Of a stretch of DNA of 64,000 nucleotides, positions 23,150 to 34,510 are shown one piece after another; within the stretch, counting starts at the first letter, position 1; the number at the start of each line of letters is the position of its first letter. Source of the DNA: Triticum aestivum. Its lineage: Eukaryota; Streptophyta; Magnoliopsida; Poales; Poaceae. A model generated the notes under the pieces. It did no database searches, was not told where the DNA came from, and worked only from the letters and a program-made list of their open reading frames with translations. Both the position numbers and the translations under genes were made by a program. The stretch is from assembly GCF_018294505.1 (NCBI RefSeq), contig NC_057810.1, forward strand, positions 202,378,773 through 202,442,772, read 5' to 3'.

Positions 23150-25807
23150 TTACTGAAGTACTTCAGTTACAGGTACGAGTCGAAGGGAACTTTGTGTGGT
23201 TTGTCCTGCTCCTGCCGCGACATCGTCCACCTCACCTGAGTTGCTCCATCGATAGAAGCATCCACCAAACCAAACATCACGACTCCTAACCGTCTTTCGC
23301 CGCCTCAGATCTCCTTCCCTACTGCCGACACCCACCGCAACGGCATCACCATCATCGACTCAGCAGATGAACTTGAGGAGTACATGGGTCCACAAGAGAG
23401 GTCGCACTCTTTTGTTTCTGCTTATGTTATGCATTGCTTAAAATTACCTGCTACTTTATCGTCCTGTTCACCTCTTGGACTCCAAGTCAGGTCCAAATTA
23501 ATGTTCAAACTTGATTTCTAAATTAGTTGTGGGGCACATATCGAGGCAGCAATGAATAGTATGTCTGTCTAATATCTGGTTCACCTAGGGTATGCCTATG
23601 TTGTTCATCTTGGGTGGGAAACAAATAGTAAATCAATCATCATCTGTCTTTTTATTAATTTAAAGCAATCATCAGCCTTCTATCATCATTTTGGGATCCA
23701 TCCACTGGTTGTCACCATCACTCTAAATTTGTGCATGCTCTCCTTACATAATCTCACCATATTTTTTTCGTATGCATGTCAGATATTGTACACAGTCATG
23801 CTGAACATGTAGAGAAAAAGAGAAGAGTTTTGCATGGCAATACAATGTCATGCAGACATCACTCCATGGTGGGTTCAACGGAAAACCCTCCCCACCCCTC
23901 TCTAGATTGTAATCCAGAAGAAGATATCTGTTCTGAGGCGGATTCAGACGCCGCTAACCACTCCTATTTACCCCCAAGGTGTTTTCTCTACCTTGGCATG
24001 ATGATGTTAGTCATATCATGCATATGTTGCCTTATAGTGCCTACTTTTGACATCATATATGTCATCTTCTTAGTTTAGACATGTTCTATACTGCCCCCTG
24101 TTTAGTTTCTATATCATATATGGGAATTATGCAGTCTCATGTCTTTTAGCCAGCCATAATATATGTGAAATGTGCAATGCCATCCTGTTTAACCAGGCAT
24201 CGTATATTTGAATGATATCTTTCCCATCCTTTTCTTCATTACATTTCCATTTTTCAACAATGTTTGTACATTAAACTACTCTTCCTGTGAATCAGCCATT
24301 TGGGTGGGAGATGGAAAAATCTGGAGTGAAAACAAGGCCTTCAGAGCAAACAGTACTACCTGTCGAAGCAGATCTCTTGTTGGGTCCCGATGGCTCCTCG
24401 GAGATGGATTCAGAGACAGATGACCAGTCCTATTCCCCCACTGAGGTGTATGCTCAAACTTGGCACAGTTATACTACTCATATCATGCATATGGTGTCTT
24501 GCATTGCATAGTTTAGACATCATATACGCAATATTCAACACCATGTTCTTAGTTCAGACATCATATCGGATGCCCTCTGTTTAGCATATAAATCACATAT
24601 GTGAATTAAATGACGCGATCCTGATTACTTAGATACCATGTAGGTGAATTATGTCATGCGATCCTATTTCGTTATTCATCGTATCTTTGAATTATGTTAT
24701 GCTATGCTATCCAGTTTAGATAGACATCATATATGTGAAATTATGACATGCTATCCGTTTTAGTTAAACAATATACATGTCAACTATTTCATGCCTTTTT
24801 TCCACACTATCTATTGCATCTATCTCTCATACAATGTTTGTACATTCAACTATGTTTCCTGTTTATCAGCCATTTGAATTGGAGCGGGTGATGCCAGTAT
24901 CCAGCAGACTAAAAACACGGTCTTCAAATAAAACAGTGCTACCTCTTGGTGGAGATAGCACCCTGGTTGTACATGCACAAGAACCAGCCCTACCCCACAT
25001 AACCCAACCTCTCGCAGATTGTACCCCTACTGCGATGGACAGAGAACCAACTTCACCCAATCTAACCCCAACCCCAGCATATAGTAACCCAGTTCCTGTT
25101 GACACAACACCATCTCCACCACAGATCTCCCACGCAAGAGCAGTTAGTAAGGCAGCTCCAGTGCCCAAAGGGCCAGTACTACCACGGCGAACCCCAACTC
25201 CACCAGTTAGTACGCATATTCTTGTGGAGGAAGCACAACCAGCTAGTCGTAGTTTAGCAGCTATCGCATTTGATGTTGTTAAATCGTATGTGCGTATGTT
25301 CCCATCTTGGAAATATTATACTGAAGATGAAGGAAAATGCCAGTTGCAGGTGTTTGTCCAGGAGTTATGTGTAAGTAATGTTATTCATGGCAATTACTTT
25401 GCTTTGTCCCATACATCCTACCTCCATGATGGTTATAATACAACAAATTTTCCCATTTTTCTCTATAGAGAAGGACCGATTTGGAAACTCGGGATGAGGT
25501 AACCTGTGCTAATACCTATGCTATCTTCAAGAATACTTGGTGGCAGTATTGGAATTACCTGAAGAAAACGTACTTCACCGGCAAAGAAACTCATCAAATT
25601 CCCTTACGTTCTCCTGAGACACATTTACTGGACGATGACTGGGAATGCCTTGTTTTGTACTGGTCCCGAACCAAGAATGTGGTAAGGTCTATGAGCTCAT
25701 TTTCTATTTTTAAGTACTATATTCTTGCGTCTTACTGTACTCTGTTCATGTAGAACAAGTGCCTAAACCTGAAGAACAACTGTTCTAATTTAAGATTCCG
25801 TTGCTAT

Positions 25808-25970
25808 CATAGTTCAAAAAACCGCTAGGCGTTAATTGTGCATTTTGCCACCGCCTTGCGCTCTACTGACCAAAGCGCATGCTTATGTGCAGTTATGCAC
25901 AGATTAAGCGTAGTTATGCACAATGCATTTTGGCAACGCCTAGAGCCTAGGCACGCCTTTTTTAACTATG
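25808..25970. mobile_element. Fold-back MITE in TNPA-like intron, copy 2
   Basis: Counterpart of 9963-10148, with ends CATAGTTCAAAAAACCGC and GCACGCC, T-run, AACTATG. It has lost about 20 bases of the GCGCTTAAGCGCTCG palindrome relative to copy 1. Confidence 0.65.
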
Positions 25971-27302
25971 ATTGCTATCATGCATACTGCTTTGCTATTG
26001 TATCACTGTATTTACTCATACAAACTTATTTTTAAATTGAAGGATCCAATCAAAACTCCAATGGCACAGCAGGTATGTTCACGCATGTTTCATTAATGGG
26101 TTTGCTCTTATCAATAGCTCCATTGATTTCAATTTCAATTGCGTATACAGTTGACTTCTCATATCATGCATATTACTAGCATCACAACAGAGCCAATAGT
26201 GTTGTTGTACATATAGACCCATGGTACCCATCTGAAATCTTGTTGTGCCGTGTAGTTTCACATGCTTTGTATTCTTTCACTACTGCTTTGTCTTGAATTG
26301 ATATGATTTGAACCGTGTCTCTATTTTGATTTGGCAAGACAATGCAGTGACTATAGGACATAGATACATGTTTGCTTGATGCTTTTATTATGTACTAGTA
26401 CTTGGCAATAGAAGAATTGGTAGTTTAATCCTGTCCACCTTACTAATGAACTGGTTCACCGAAATGAGTTTCATATACTGGTACATGCTAAACATGTTAT
26501 GTGTCTGCTTGTTTCTTCTTTTAGAATGCTGGCAGAATATTGGGGAAGAGTGCCTTATTAAGCAATGGTAAAGGAAGTAATGCAGATAAGGTTCAGGATA
26601 TTGACACATCCTTGTTGGTCTCCAACAAAGCTGATAAAACAGCTAAGGAAGACTATCTTGAAGATAGTGAGACAACTCCAGAGTCCTGTCTTGGTTTAGT
26701 GTTCGAGTTACTGGCCACTACCGCTTGCACAAGCTATTCAAACTCACTGTCTGAATCAGTTCGGTTTCTTGAGTCTCAACTACTAGCTGAAAGACATCGA
26801 TCAGCTGTGCTGCGACAAGAAGCGGAAGGACTGTGGAAGTCCCTGGAGCATTCAAATGCATACTTTCTGGTGCAACAACAAGCGTTGGAGGATTTTAGTG
26901 CCAAATAGGACAAAGCTAATAAGCTTGCTAAGCTTATTGCCAGCATGGTGGATACCCAGGATAACATTTCTTGAGCTCTTCTAAAGTTGTTTCAGTTATG
27001 CTCTTGTTTTGCTGCCGCGTTTATTTGCATTGGTTGCCAATTTTGACGGCCAGTATATGTAATATGCTGCTTTGTTCCCAATATTTGCACTGGTGGCGAA
27101 CTTTGTTGCCCAGTGGATGTAATATGTGTAATAGCAATAATAGGCTAGCGTTAATTGCTTGCTTATTTATTTCCTCATTGTCTTGTTTACTTGTTTGCTT
27201 GTAGTCACTGCAGTTCTTTTTCTGTGTTTTTCCAGTGGCCACAATAGCCTATTTTTGGTAACTAGGCCAAAATAATCATGGCAGCACATGGACTATTGTA
27301 AC

Positions 27303-28100
27303 CATGGGCCTCCTGCGAGCCGTATGATCTATGGGCCTTCTACGGTCGTAGGATCCATTGGCCTTCTGTACGGGCCATAGGGTCCATGGGACTTCTACGG
27401 GCCGTAGGATCCATGGGCCTTCTATGGGGCATATCATCATTTCGCCAATCTTGGGCCGTACTATTCGTGGACCATAACGGGCCGTTAATGGGCCATATTT
27501 GATAACTGTATGAAAGCAGCCCAACGGTTTTTTTACGTGAAAACGGCCCAATGTATTAATGGTCCACAAACGGGCCGACTGTAACGACGGGCTGAATTTG
27601 GCCCACAAGCAGAAAATGATAGTAACGGGTTGTAAGTAACCGAATGCTGCAAATGAGCCCAAGAATAAATGGGCCCTGAGAAGGCCAAAAGATAACTTGG
27701 GCTGGAAATGGCCCAGTGGAATAATGGGCTGTTAATGGGTATAAAGTGATACACTATTCATTACGGGCCAGTTTCACCACGGGCCGTTAATGGGCCAAGA
27801 GTTACAAAGGGCCTCATATGGGCCGAAAGAAGTCATGGGCCACACATGGGCCGGAAGTTAAAATGGGCTGGAATCATATTGGACGACCTAGATGACGCTA
27901 CTGGGCCTAATTCGGATAGGGCGTAACGGGCCCGGGGTTAGCGGGTTGTAAATGGGCTATATGCGGATAGGCCATCAACAGGCTTTCCGTGGGCTGGCCC
28001 GCCACCTTTTGACCAAGTCAAACGGGCCAACCTTTTCACAGGAATGGGCCTCTATTGGGCCGTGCCACGTGTTTACGTATCATAGGCGCCTTGGGTCCAA
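27303..28100. repeat. CACTA subterminal GGGCC repeats, copy 2
   Basis: Same type as 11445-12330, but the head-to-tail part (27303-27510) has roughly half as many ATGGGCCTTCTACGGGCC units. The array therefore changed length after the copies separated. Confidence 0.65.
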
Positions 28101-28488
28101 TGAGTGGATGACATCTGTCCCAACGGTGAGTCGACATGTGTTTCCTCCAGCCAATGATGATTTTACACGTGGAAAATCCCCATTGGTCGGGGCTGTTAAC
28201 GGATTATCGGATCCAAACCGGACCTGATAGCTTAACGGTGTTCCGTTACGGTGGATGCCACATGTCGGTCACCCTTGATGAAAGCACTTCTGTGATGCAC
28301 GATATATTGTCATGGATGTGGACACTTCCGTGATGATAATTTTGGTAATGTCAGGAACACTTCTACGACAACACAGGTATGACTATCTTGATTCTGTCAT
28401 AAAATCGTCATGGATGTACATGCATGACAGAAAATGCAACCTACTATGACAAACACGTATCATCACAGAAGTGTATTTTTTTGTACTG

Positions 28489-28744
28489 AGGAGTTCATTT
28501 AAAGACATCAACTCCATCGGATCCATCTGCTCGGAGTTTTCTGAGCTGATGCGGAGGCGATTTTTGATGACCCGAGGAGTCATCATCGGTGCAACGGCCG
28601 AAGGGGCGGTCATAGTAAAGCCGCCAAGCTGGAGAGCTTGGCCTGAGGCCAGGGCGCCTCCGGCGGTGATGTTTTCCTTGATAACAAGGCGAGCCATCAA
28701 TCCTATCTTCGACGTCATAGTGGAACTCTCAATGAAAGCACCAA
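28489..28744 (-). mobile_element. Gypsy leader and gag N-terminus, truncated
   Basis: On the minus strand, directly after the LTR at 28745, a leader (TTGGTGCTTTCATTGAGAG) leads into an ORF starting near 28718 (MTSKIGLMARLVIKENITAG). The frame is open to the break at 28489, where CACTA copy 2 begins. gag is inferred from its position after the 5' LTR; no zinc knuckle is in view. Confidence 0.6.
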
Positions 28745-29215
28745 TGTCGGTGTCAAAACCGGCGGATCTCGGGTAGAGGGTCCCGAACTATCCGTCTAAG
28801 GCTAATGGTAACAGGAGGCGGGGGACACAATGTTTTACCCAGGTTCAGGCCCTCTCTATGGAGGTAATGCCCTACTTCCTACTTGATTGATCTTGATGAA
28901 TATGAGTATTACAAGAGTTGATCTACCACGAGATCATAATGGCTAAACCCTAGAAGCTAGCCTATGAAGTTATGATTGTTGTCCTACAGACTAAACCCTC
29001 CGGTTTATTTAGACACCAGAGGGGCCAGGGTTAAATAAAGTCGGTTACAGAGAAAGGAATCTACATATCTGAATCGCCAAGCTTGCTTTCCACGCAAAGG
29101 AGAGTCCCATCCGGACACGGGACGAAGTCTTCTGTCTTGTATCTTCATAGTACAACAGTCCGGCCAAAGTATATAGTCCGGCTGTCCGAGGACCCCTTAG
29201 TCCAGGACTCCCTCA
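28745..29215 (-). repeat. Gypsy-type 5' LTR (same family as 17842)
   Basis: A 471 bp LTR, on the minus strand TGAGGGAGTCCTGGAC...TTTTGACACCGACA. It matches the solo LTR at 17842-18323 along its length in the opposite orientation. The base run after it (ATGGG, 29216-29220) would be the target duplication; the partner is lost with the deleted half. Confidence 0.85.
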
Positions 29216-30054
29216 ATGGGCACACATGAAGAGCGGAGCGAGCTTGCCATGGTGTTATTATAACTAAAAAAGCTTGGAAAATAGAGGAATCACCTACAAC
29301 AAGAGATGTTGTGGCTAGTCAAGATAGAACTAACCACACCTATCCTCTGTGCCATGTTAGCATGATGAAGCTGTGTGGCTAGTGGGGTGTTTTCGACCGA
29401 CTCGCTAGGTCCCAAGGTCGAAACATAGGTAGTACGTCTGGTACAATATATTTTTACACACACAATTTTCCTCCGTGCCGAGACATGGCACGCCCAACCG
29501 CGTGGTTTCGGGGTCGTCTCAGGTGGTGCACGTATAGTTTCTTCCCTGTCGAGACGTGGGACACCCTACCGCGTGTTTCCTGGGTCCTCCTCGGTTGTAG
29601 CACCGAAGAAAGTAAATGAGTTATCAAATCACGAAAGACCACCTTTCCCGCCGAGTACATCAGTGAAGCACGATGGCTAGCTTGTTGGGCTAGTGCGATC
29701 GATTAGCTAGGCCGCCGCAACATTTGTTTTTTCACCCTTTTTTTATCTCCTTGCCGGCAGGTAAATTTAAATATCCACCGCGGCGTTGCTCTGGTCTTTG
29801 GGTGCAACAGGCGTGACAGGATTTTTACTTTTTGATTCACAGGAGCAGGCGCGGCAGCTATTATCATGATGACTCCGCCTGTAAAACCCACTGCACCCTG
29901 ATGTGAAAAGTCATCGACTGGTGTTTTGCCATGGTGAAAACCAAAAGATTAACCCCGTTCCTCGCATAGCTCCCTCCGCCTTCCCATAGATTGCTTTGCC
30001 TTTCAGCCGTTTCGCCCCGTTTGCCTCCTCTCCCCATTGCTTCTACCTGGTTCC
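29216..30054. other. Gene-free stretch upstream of coiled-coil ORF
   Basis: Contains two imperfect copies of a segment of about 65 bases (29469-29533 and 29541-29605; shared GAGAC.TGG.AC.CCC.ACCGCGT and GGT.GTGCAC motifs). The last 100 bases are pyrimidine-rich (CTCCCTCCGCCTTCCC), like a plant 5' leader. No gene seen. Confidence 0.45.
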
Positions 30055-30716
30055 ATGGTGGGGCACCAGATCATGGAGTTTGAGGTGAGGCACCTGACAC
30101 AGGAGCTCCAGGCCAAGGATGTGGAGCTCCATGAGCTCAAGGAGGAGAGGAGTGGCATTCTCCTCCTTTATGTGCGGGATTTCACGGAGCTTCAAAATGG
30201 CAGGCGTCCACCACAAAGATGCTCGAGGCATCGGCGGTGTTGCTGCAGAAAGCGGGAGATACGATAGGTAGTCAGGAAAGCTGGCTGGAGCGCGTGCAGG
30301 CTGATCGTGATGAGGTCCAGGATCGCCTCAGCCACTTGGTTGACCATGTTGCCACACACATGTTGCGGCTGCGCAATGCCTACCGTTGTGCCAGCGCGAC
30401 CATGCCGGCCATCGGACTAAACTCGTTCGACCACCCCGTCGACTTCAACAAGTTATATCTTCCTAACCTGGTATCCTTCTTCACCTGTATCTCCGAGGAG
30501 CTGAGTTGTTTCCGCGCGATGGTGGGGGCAGAGCTAGACAAGGAGGGGTTGCATGCTATCGCCACTATTGCCGGGCGAATCCTCTTAGGGCTCCGTCACC
30601 GGAATCCATTCGTGCCATTGGACGCCCTCTTTGATGAGCTAGCTCCCGTCGACCGGGGGCGAGCTCTGTGGGCGGTGGCACCATGCATCACCAACGTCGT
30701 GCACCTCGAGAAGTAG
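30055..30716 (+). pseudogene. Unknown coiled-coil protein, one-base frameshift
   Basis: ATG at 30055 (context TTCCATGG) opens MVGHQIMEFEVRHLTQELQ, a charged helix-rich N-terminus. After about 48 codons the coding signal moves to another frame at the A run 30194-30197 and stays open to TAG at 30714: SWLERVQADRDEVQDRLSH, then LRLRNAYRCASATMPAIGL, ending TNVVHLEK. The first 120 residues look like coiled coil; the rest looks globular. The shift fits loss of one base in the A run, or an assembly error. The family is not recognised. A preceding pyrimidine-rich leader supports the start. Confidence 0.5.
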
Positions 30717-31454
30717 AGGGACATCGGTGGTGTTCAGGTGTCCTCTGCAAGGGCATGTCCATGTCTCAGTGCAACATGACCGTTGGATCAAACTCAGACG
30801 GTGCAGATTAGTCACTGTACCAAAAAGTGTGTGGGTGTGTTTGGTTGCATTCGCATCTCAATATAGTTGTTCCCTCTTCGTGCTTGCTCATCTCAGCACC
30901 TCTCTTCAGCATGCTCCTAGTGTATTTGTGTTAACCTACTAGCATGGAATCAAGCACCCTTGATGCACTCTGCCAAACACCCAAAAGTTGGTCGAGAAGG
31001 GAACTTTTGCTCCCATCCCATGCACCCTTTATACACCCTGCCTTACACTAATTTGTGCTTCATATGGTTCATGTTCTATGGAGTACTGTGGCATCGTACT
31101 CTCTATGTGCTATATACCTAGTTCTGTTAACATTGATCTCACCGTTCATTCTCGACCAGACAGTCAAAAAGGGGTACTATGTTGCATTACTGTTCATAAA
31201 GTTGACATATCTTACTACACTATTAAGAAGATTATGTAGTACTACTGACGTATGAACCACTGCACATGCCTAGTAGTAGGAGCACTGTGTAAGTTCAAGT
31301 GTCTGCCATGTTTCGCACTCCTCCGTCGTAAGAGTGGAAATGCTTGCTGTAATAAAATGTTTCTTAAAAAATGGTAGACACGCTCTACTGTGCGGACCCT
31401 CCTCAACGGTCATCGGGAACCTTGCTACTCACTATCACCGACGTGTGGAACAAC
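30717..31454. other. Gene-free stretch downstream of coiled-coil ORF
   Basis: Ordinary AT-balanced sequence with AATAAA-like signals (near 31350). Short ORFs here have no recognisable content. No element ends seen. Confidence 0.4.
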
Positions 31455-31615
31455 CAGCATCGGGGTCCACTAGCCATGCACTAAATTACTCTGTACTAGA
31501 GTGCCCAACTGCATGGTAGACTACCCCGATTGAAGTGCCGCAGTAATGCCCAATGATCTGTTAAATCACAAAACCCCCACCTCTCCAGCAGTAAGTTGGA
31601 CGGATGAAGCAACCA
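31455..31615 (+). promoter_or_regulatory. Upstream block shared by two tandem genes, copy 1
   Basis: Shares with 35045-35205, in order: GGGGTCCA, CCATGCAC.AAATTA, AGAGTGC.CAACTGCA, GTAGACT, GC.GCAGTAAT.CCCAATGA, TCAAATCACAAAA.CCCCACCT.TCCAGC and TAAG.TGGAC.GA.GAAGCA. It lies just upstream of the 5' leader of each gene. The conservation shows that the two genes arose by duplication including the promoter. Confidence 0.55.
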
Positions 31616-31882
31616 TCATTTCACTCTTCTCTCTCAGCTTCCTCTCGTGAAGAAAACCCAACTCGCTTCTCCCTCATCTTGTTCCTCATTTCCATAAGAA
31701 ACCCCCGACTTGCTTCCGTCATTGTTCTTCTCTCCCAAAGAAGGAATGGTGAGCACATCAATGGTGTTGATTCTGGCCAAGGCCCGGTCTTGCAACCCCG
31801 AAACTGATCCTATAAGTCGATCTGTTCTTCTTCTAGGTTTGAGATTATTGTTTCTTTTCTTTTATTCCTCTTTGACAGTTTC

Positions 31883-32892
31883 TTGATGGACCCTAGAGCA
31901 CCGGCCGAAGTGATGTCTATGGCTCTGGCCAAACACGTGGCTCTAGCCAAAACCGTCGAGGCTCAGGGTACAAAGAATCGCAAGCACCCCGTCAAGACTA
32001 CTGTAGACAAGCTCAAGGCCATCGTCTTGTCCAAGCCCCCCTCGATCTCTCTGGGATCCCTCATTAAGGAAGTCCAGGTAATATATTTTCTTGACGATCT
32101 TTTTCTCGATCCTGATCATGTTTTTTCATCTAACATACAGTACTAGTACTAGTACTACAACTTTCTGGGTGATCTTGCATGTGATTTTTGTGTGACAAAT
32201 GACGGTTCTAAATTCCTCTTTTGACCAAAACATGCGAGAGGTTGACACTGATTTCTTATAGATTACTTTCAACAACTTTATGAACATCAATGCTACCTTT
32301 GAAGAGAGTATATTAGCCTTAGTAACTTGTGTTATGGATATTGCAAGTAATCCCTCTGCTCTCATGCCTTTGAAGACATGTTCTAGTGTCTTTGTTCACT
32401 CATTTCTGTGCGTACATGTAGTCTTATATGGAGTAAAATATCGAAAATCATCTTATATTTTTGAATGGAGGTAGTAATAAAATATTTGGTTTCTATTTGA
32501 AATAGAACCAGGTACGCGGTGGCGATGAAGTTCTCAAAGTCATGTCGTGTGAACTGGAAGACCTAAGTATGAGTTCTACGGCTAAACTATCAAGCTATTG
32601 TGTCCTTATCGCCAAGTGTCCTGAACTAGTGTTTTCCAGTAGCATTGTTGTCAGGCGTGTTCTCGAGGGTGTACTTGACCATAACAATTTCCTGGTTGTG
32701 CCTTCGATTACGAAGGGTGTTGTTCTTGTAAAGCTTCCTGACAAATCTGATGCGGACTGTCTTTGTTGTCATGTTTATGAGTGGAAAGACCACTCTGTTA
32801 GGTTTTCCAAGCTTGACGAGATGGTGATGGTGCTGGCAGACATCTCTCACGAAGTCCATGGCCTAGTCAGTTATGCGGGGCACATCCCGTAG
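31883..32892 (+). CDS. Two-exon gene of unknown function
   Basis: Exon 1 31883-32077 starts MDPRAPAEVMSMALAKH and ends GSLIKEVQ before GTAATA. Exon 2 32512-32892 follows an AG acceptor in phase 0, starts VRGGDEVLKVMSCELEDLS and ends GLVSYAGHIP with TAG. The predicted protein is about 191 residues with a Lys/Val-rich N-terminus and a mixed alpha/beta C-terminus (NNFLVVPSITKGVVLVKLP). No family recognised. The leader upstream resembles that of the B3 gene at 35349, so this may be the 5' part of the B3 gene at 33425. An alternative first exon with ATG near 31746 is possible. Confidence 0.45.
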
Positions 32893-33424
32893 GTCGGTAG
32901 CAAGAAATAGTCTGCAGAGTTTAATTAGTGCAACTTTGCTTGTGCGTAGTAAGTACTATCGTTCAGTACTTGATTTGTGTGTGTGAACCCTGTATTGTTT
33001 AGTACTATCACTTTTGTTGTCTGGTGAGTCCTGAGAATAGTCTATGTTAATGTCTATCAACTCAATTCAGTCTATATATTTTGAAGTATCCAGATCATCT
33101 TTTTTGTGAGGACGGTTTATCAGTTATTGTTACACTCCAATATCTGTATGCATTGAATGGTTTATCGCACCCACCAGGATTTCCAGTCCCATGTTTGTTT
33201 GGTCCATCCGATTTGTCAGGACCTTTGGACTGTCCTGCTTGTGGGAGTAAGCGGGCCTTGCGTGCCACGCAAAATTCGACAATCAATCTTTTGTTTACAA
33301 CTTGAACATAATGATTTCCTAGTAAGGATTCACTCATGCACATCAAGTAAATCTTATTCATTTACTGTCTAAATCATATTGATTTAATGTCATGTCTTCT
33401 TACTTTTGCTGTAATTTTACGATG

Positions 33425-34510
33425 TAGGTTTTGCCATGTGACATCCGTCAGAGAATAAACCATTTGGTTTGCTCTATGATGGTTATTTTTGCAGGTTTCA
33501 CTTCTTATGCCGTGTCAGTAATGAAGGCACTGTCCATCACTTATATTAATGGACACAATTGGATCAGTCTGTTGCCTGAGTACAGTATGAAGCCCTATGA
33601 TGAACTGTATTTTGGTTTAACAAACATGCCACAATTAGTCCTTCTCGCGTTTAAAAGAAATGAAGAAAAAGACTGGATCAAGGTCACGGAGCCTAGTCAA
33701 GTTCGAAAGCTGATCATAGCAGACTAGAGACGATCGCTATTGTCTTGCATATCGGTACCACCTTCAGCAACGGATCAAGCACCGGTGCCTTCTCCGACGG
33801 CACTTGCTCTAGCACTGCTATTAGCAGCATCTCGGTCTGATCCACTTGAGGATTGGGCACCGACCGCGTTAGTGGATCAGGCTGGTCTACCGGAGGGTCG
33901 GGCATCGATATCGGCACCAGCACCACAAGGAGCATCACCTCCGGCAGCAGCAGTGACACTACCAGTTGCACCGGCACGGGCACCAACAACGTCTCCAGCA
34001 CGTGCACCAACACTTGAAGTTGCACTTGCATCTGCTCCGGCCCGTGCAGCGGCAACGGAACCAGCAGTTGCACCAGCAACATACTGGGTTGCAGTTCACA
34101 CTACATATACCAAAGTCCTTACAAAAACCGAAATCTCCACCTTCTTGGTAAGCATTGGCCGCCCAAGTGCTTTATTATTTTTTCTTTCCATGTTGTTTCA
34201 CATGATTCACTATGTTGATCTAACTGTTTGTATCTATCTTCTTATTTGCAAATAGAGAATTCCTGGAGCAACGAGGGAGTCGTTCAACAATCCGGGGGAC
34301 CGTGGCCAAGTTTCTCTTACCATGCGCAACCTTGGTGTGAATGAACCTGCTGAATATATCGTAAGCACAAAGGATGGTCGCATGCTGATTGACGCTAAAG
34401 GATGGTCAAGGTTCAAATTTAAATCAAATCTTGCAGTAGGGGATGATGTCAAAATCGAACTTTCTCGGCAAGGAGAGCTGGTCCAAATCAACTTTGAAAT
34501 TCTTAAGTAG
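33425..34510 (+). pseudogene. B3-domain (REM-like) transcription factor, in-frame stop
   Basis: One reading frame runs from an acceptor near 33427 to 34147, broken only by TAG at 33725, then continues across a phase-0 intron (34148-34255) to TAG at 34510. First part: a degenerate B3 domain (LPCDIRQRINHL, WISLLPEYSMKPYDELYFGL, LVLLAFKR). Middle: Ala/Pro/Thr-rich linker (33740-34090). End: a better B3 domain (YTKVLTKTEISTFL, then RIPGATRESF, DAKGWSRFKFKSNLAVGDD, INFEIL). Two B3 domains around a low-complexity linker is the REM layout; such proteins are nuclear DNA-binding factors. The stop, if real, removes the second B3 domain unless alternative splicing avoids it. Confidence 0.6.

Larger units (their letters stand above)
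21584..26974 (+). pseudogene. TNPA-like CACTA gene, copy 2 (one late stop)
   Basis: Main exons with GT/AG borders: 23906-23978, 24296-24445, 24870-25370, 25469-25681, 26043-26072 and 26525-26974. From 24296 on all are phase 0 and open until a TAG at 26906 (CAG in copy 1), which removes the last 22 codons. The 24870-25681 exons encode a Transposase_24-like domain (ending CLVLYWSRTKN); the last exon is a coiled coil. 5' exons are less sure: an open segment begins with ATG at 21584, and similar segments ending in AAAGAG/GT occur at 22540-22720 and 23190-23400. The protein would bind the element's subterminal repeats; it is not the catalytic transposase. Confidence 0.65.
21024..28488 (+). mobile_element. 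CACTA (En/Spm) element copy 2, TNPA-like
   Basis: The right end TTTTTTTGTACTG is a CACTA terminus with one changed base. Subterminal GGGCC repeats lie at 27303-28100, and the TNPA-like gene at about 21584-26974. The left end is not certain. Sequence from about 21040 (ACACGTTAGGCTTGTCC) recurs at 57658-57852 in unit B', so either the element begins near there and was present before the A'/B' duplication, or it begins further right. It abuts a truncated gypsy gag at 28489 without a matching left piece, implying a deletion. Confidence 0.65.

Noticed and set aside
33714..34082. 122-codon minus-strand ORF rich in Leu/Val
   Set aside because: Antisense shadow of the Ala/Pro-rich linker of the B3 gene.
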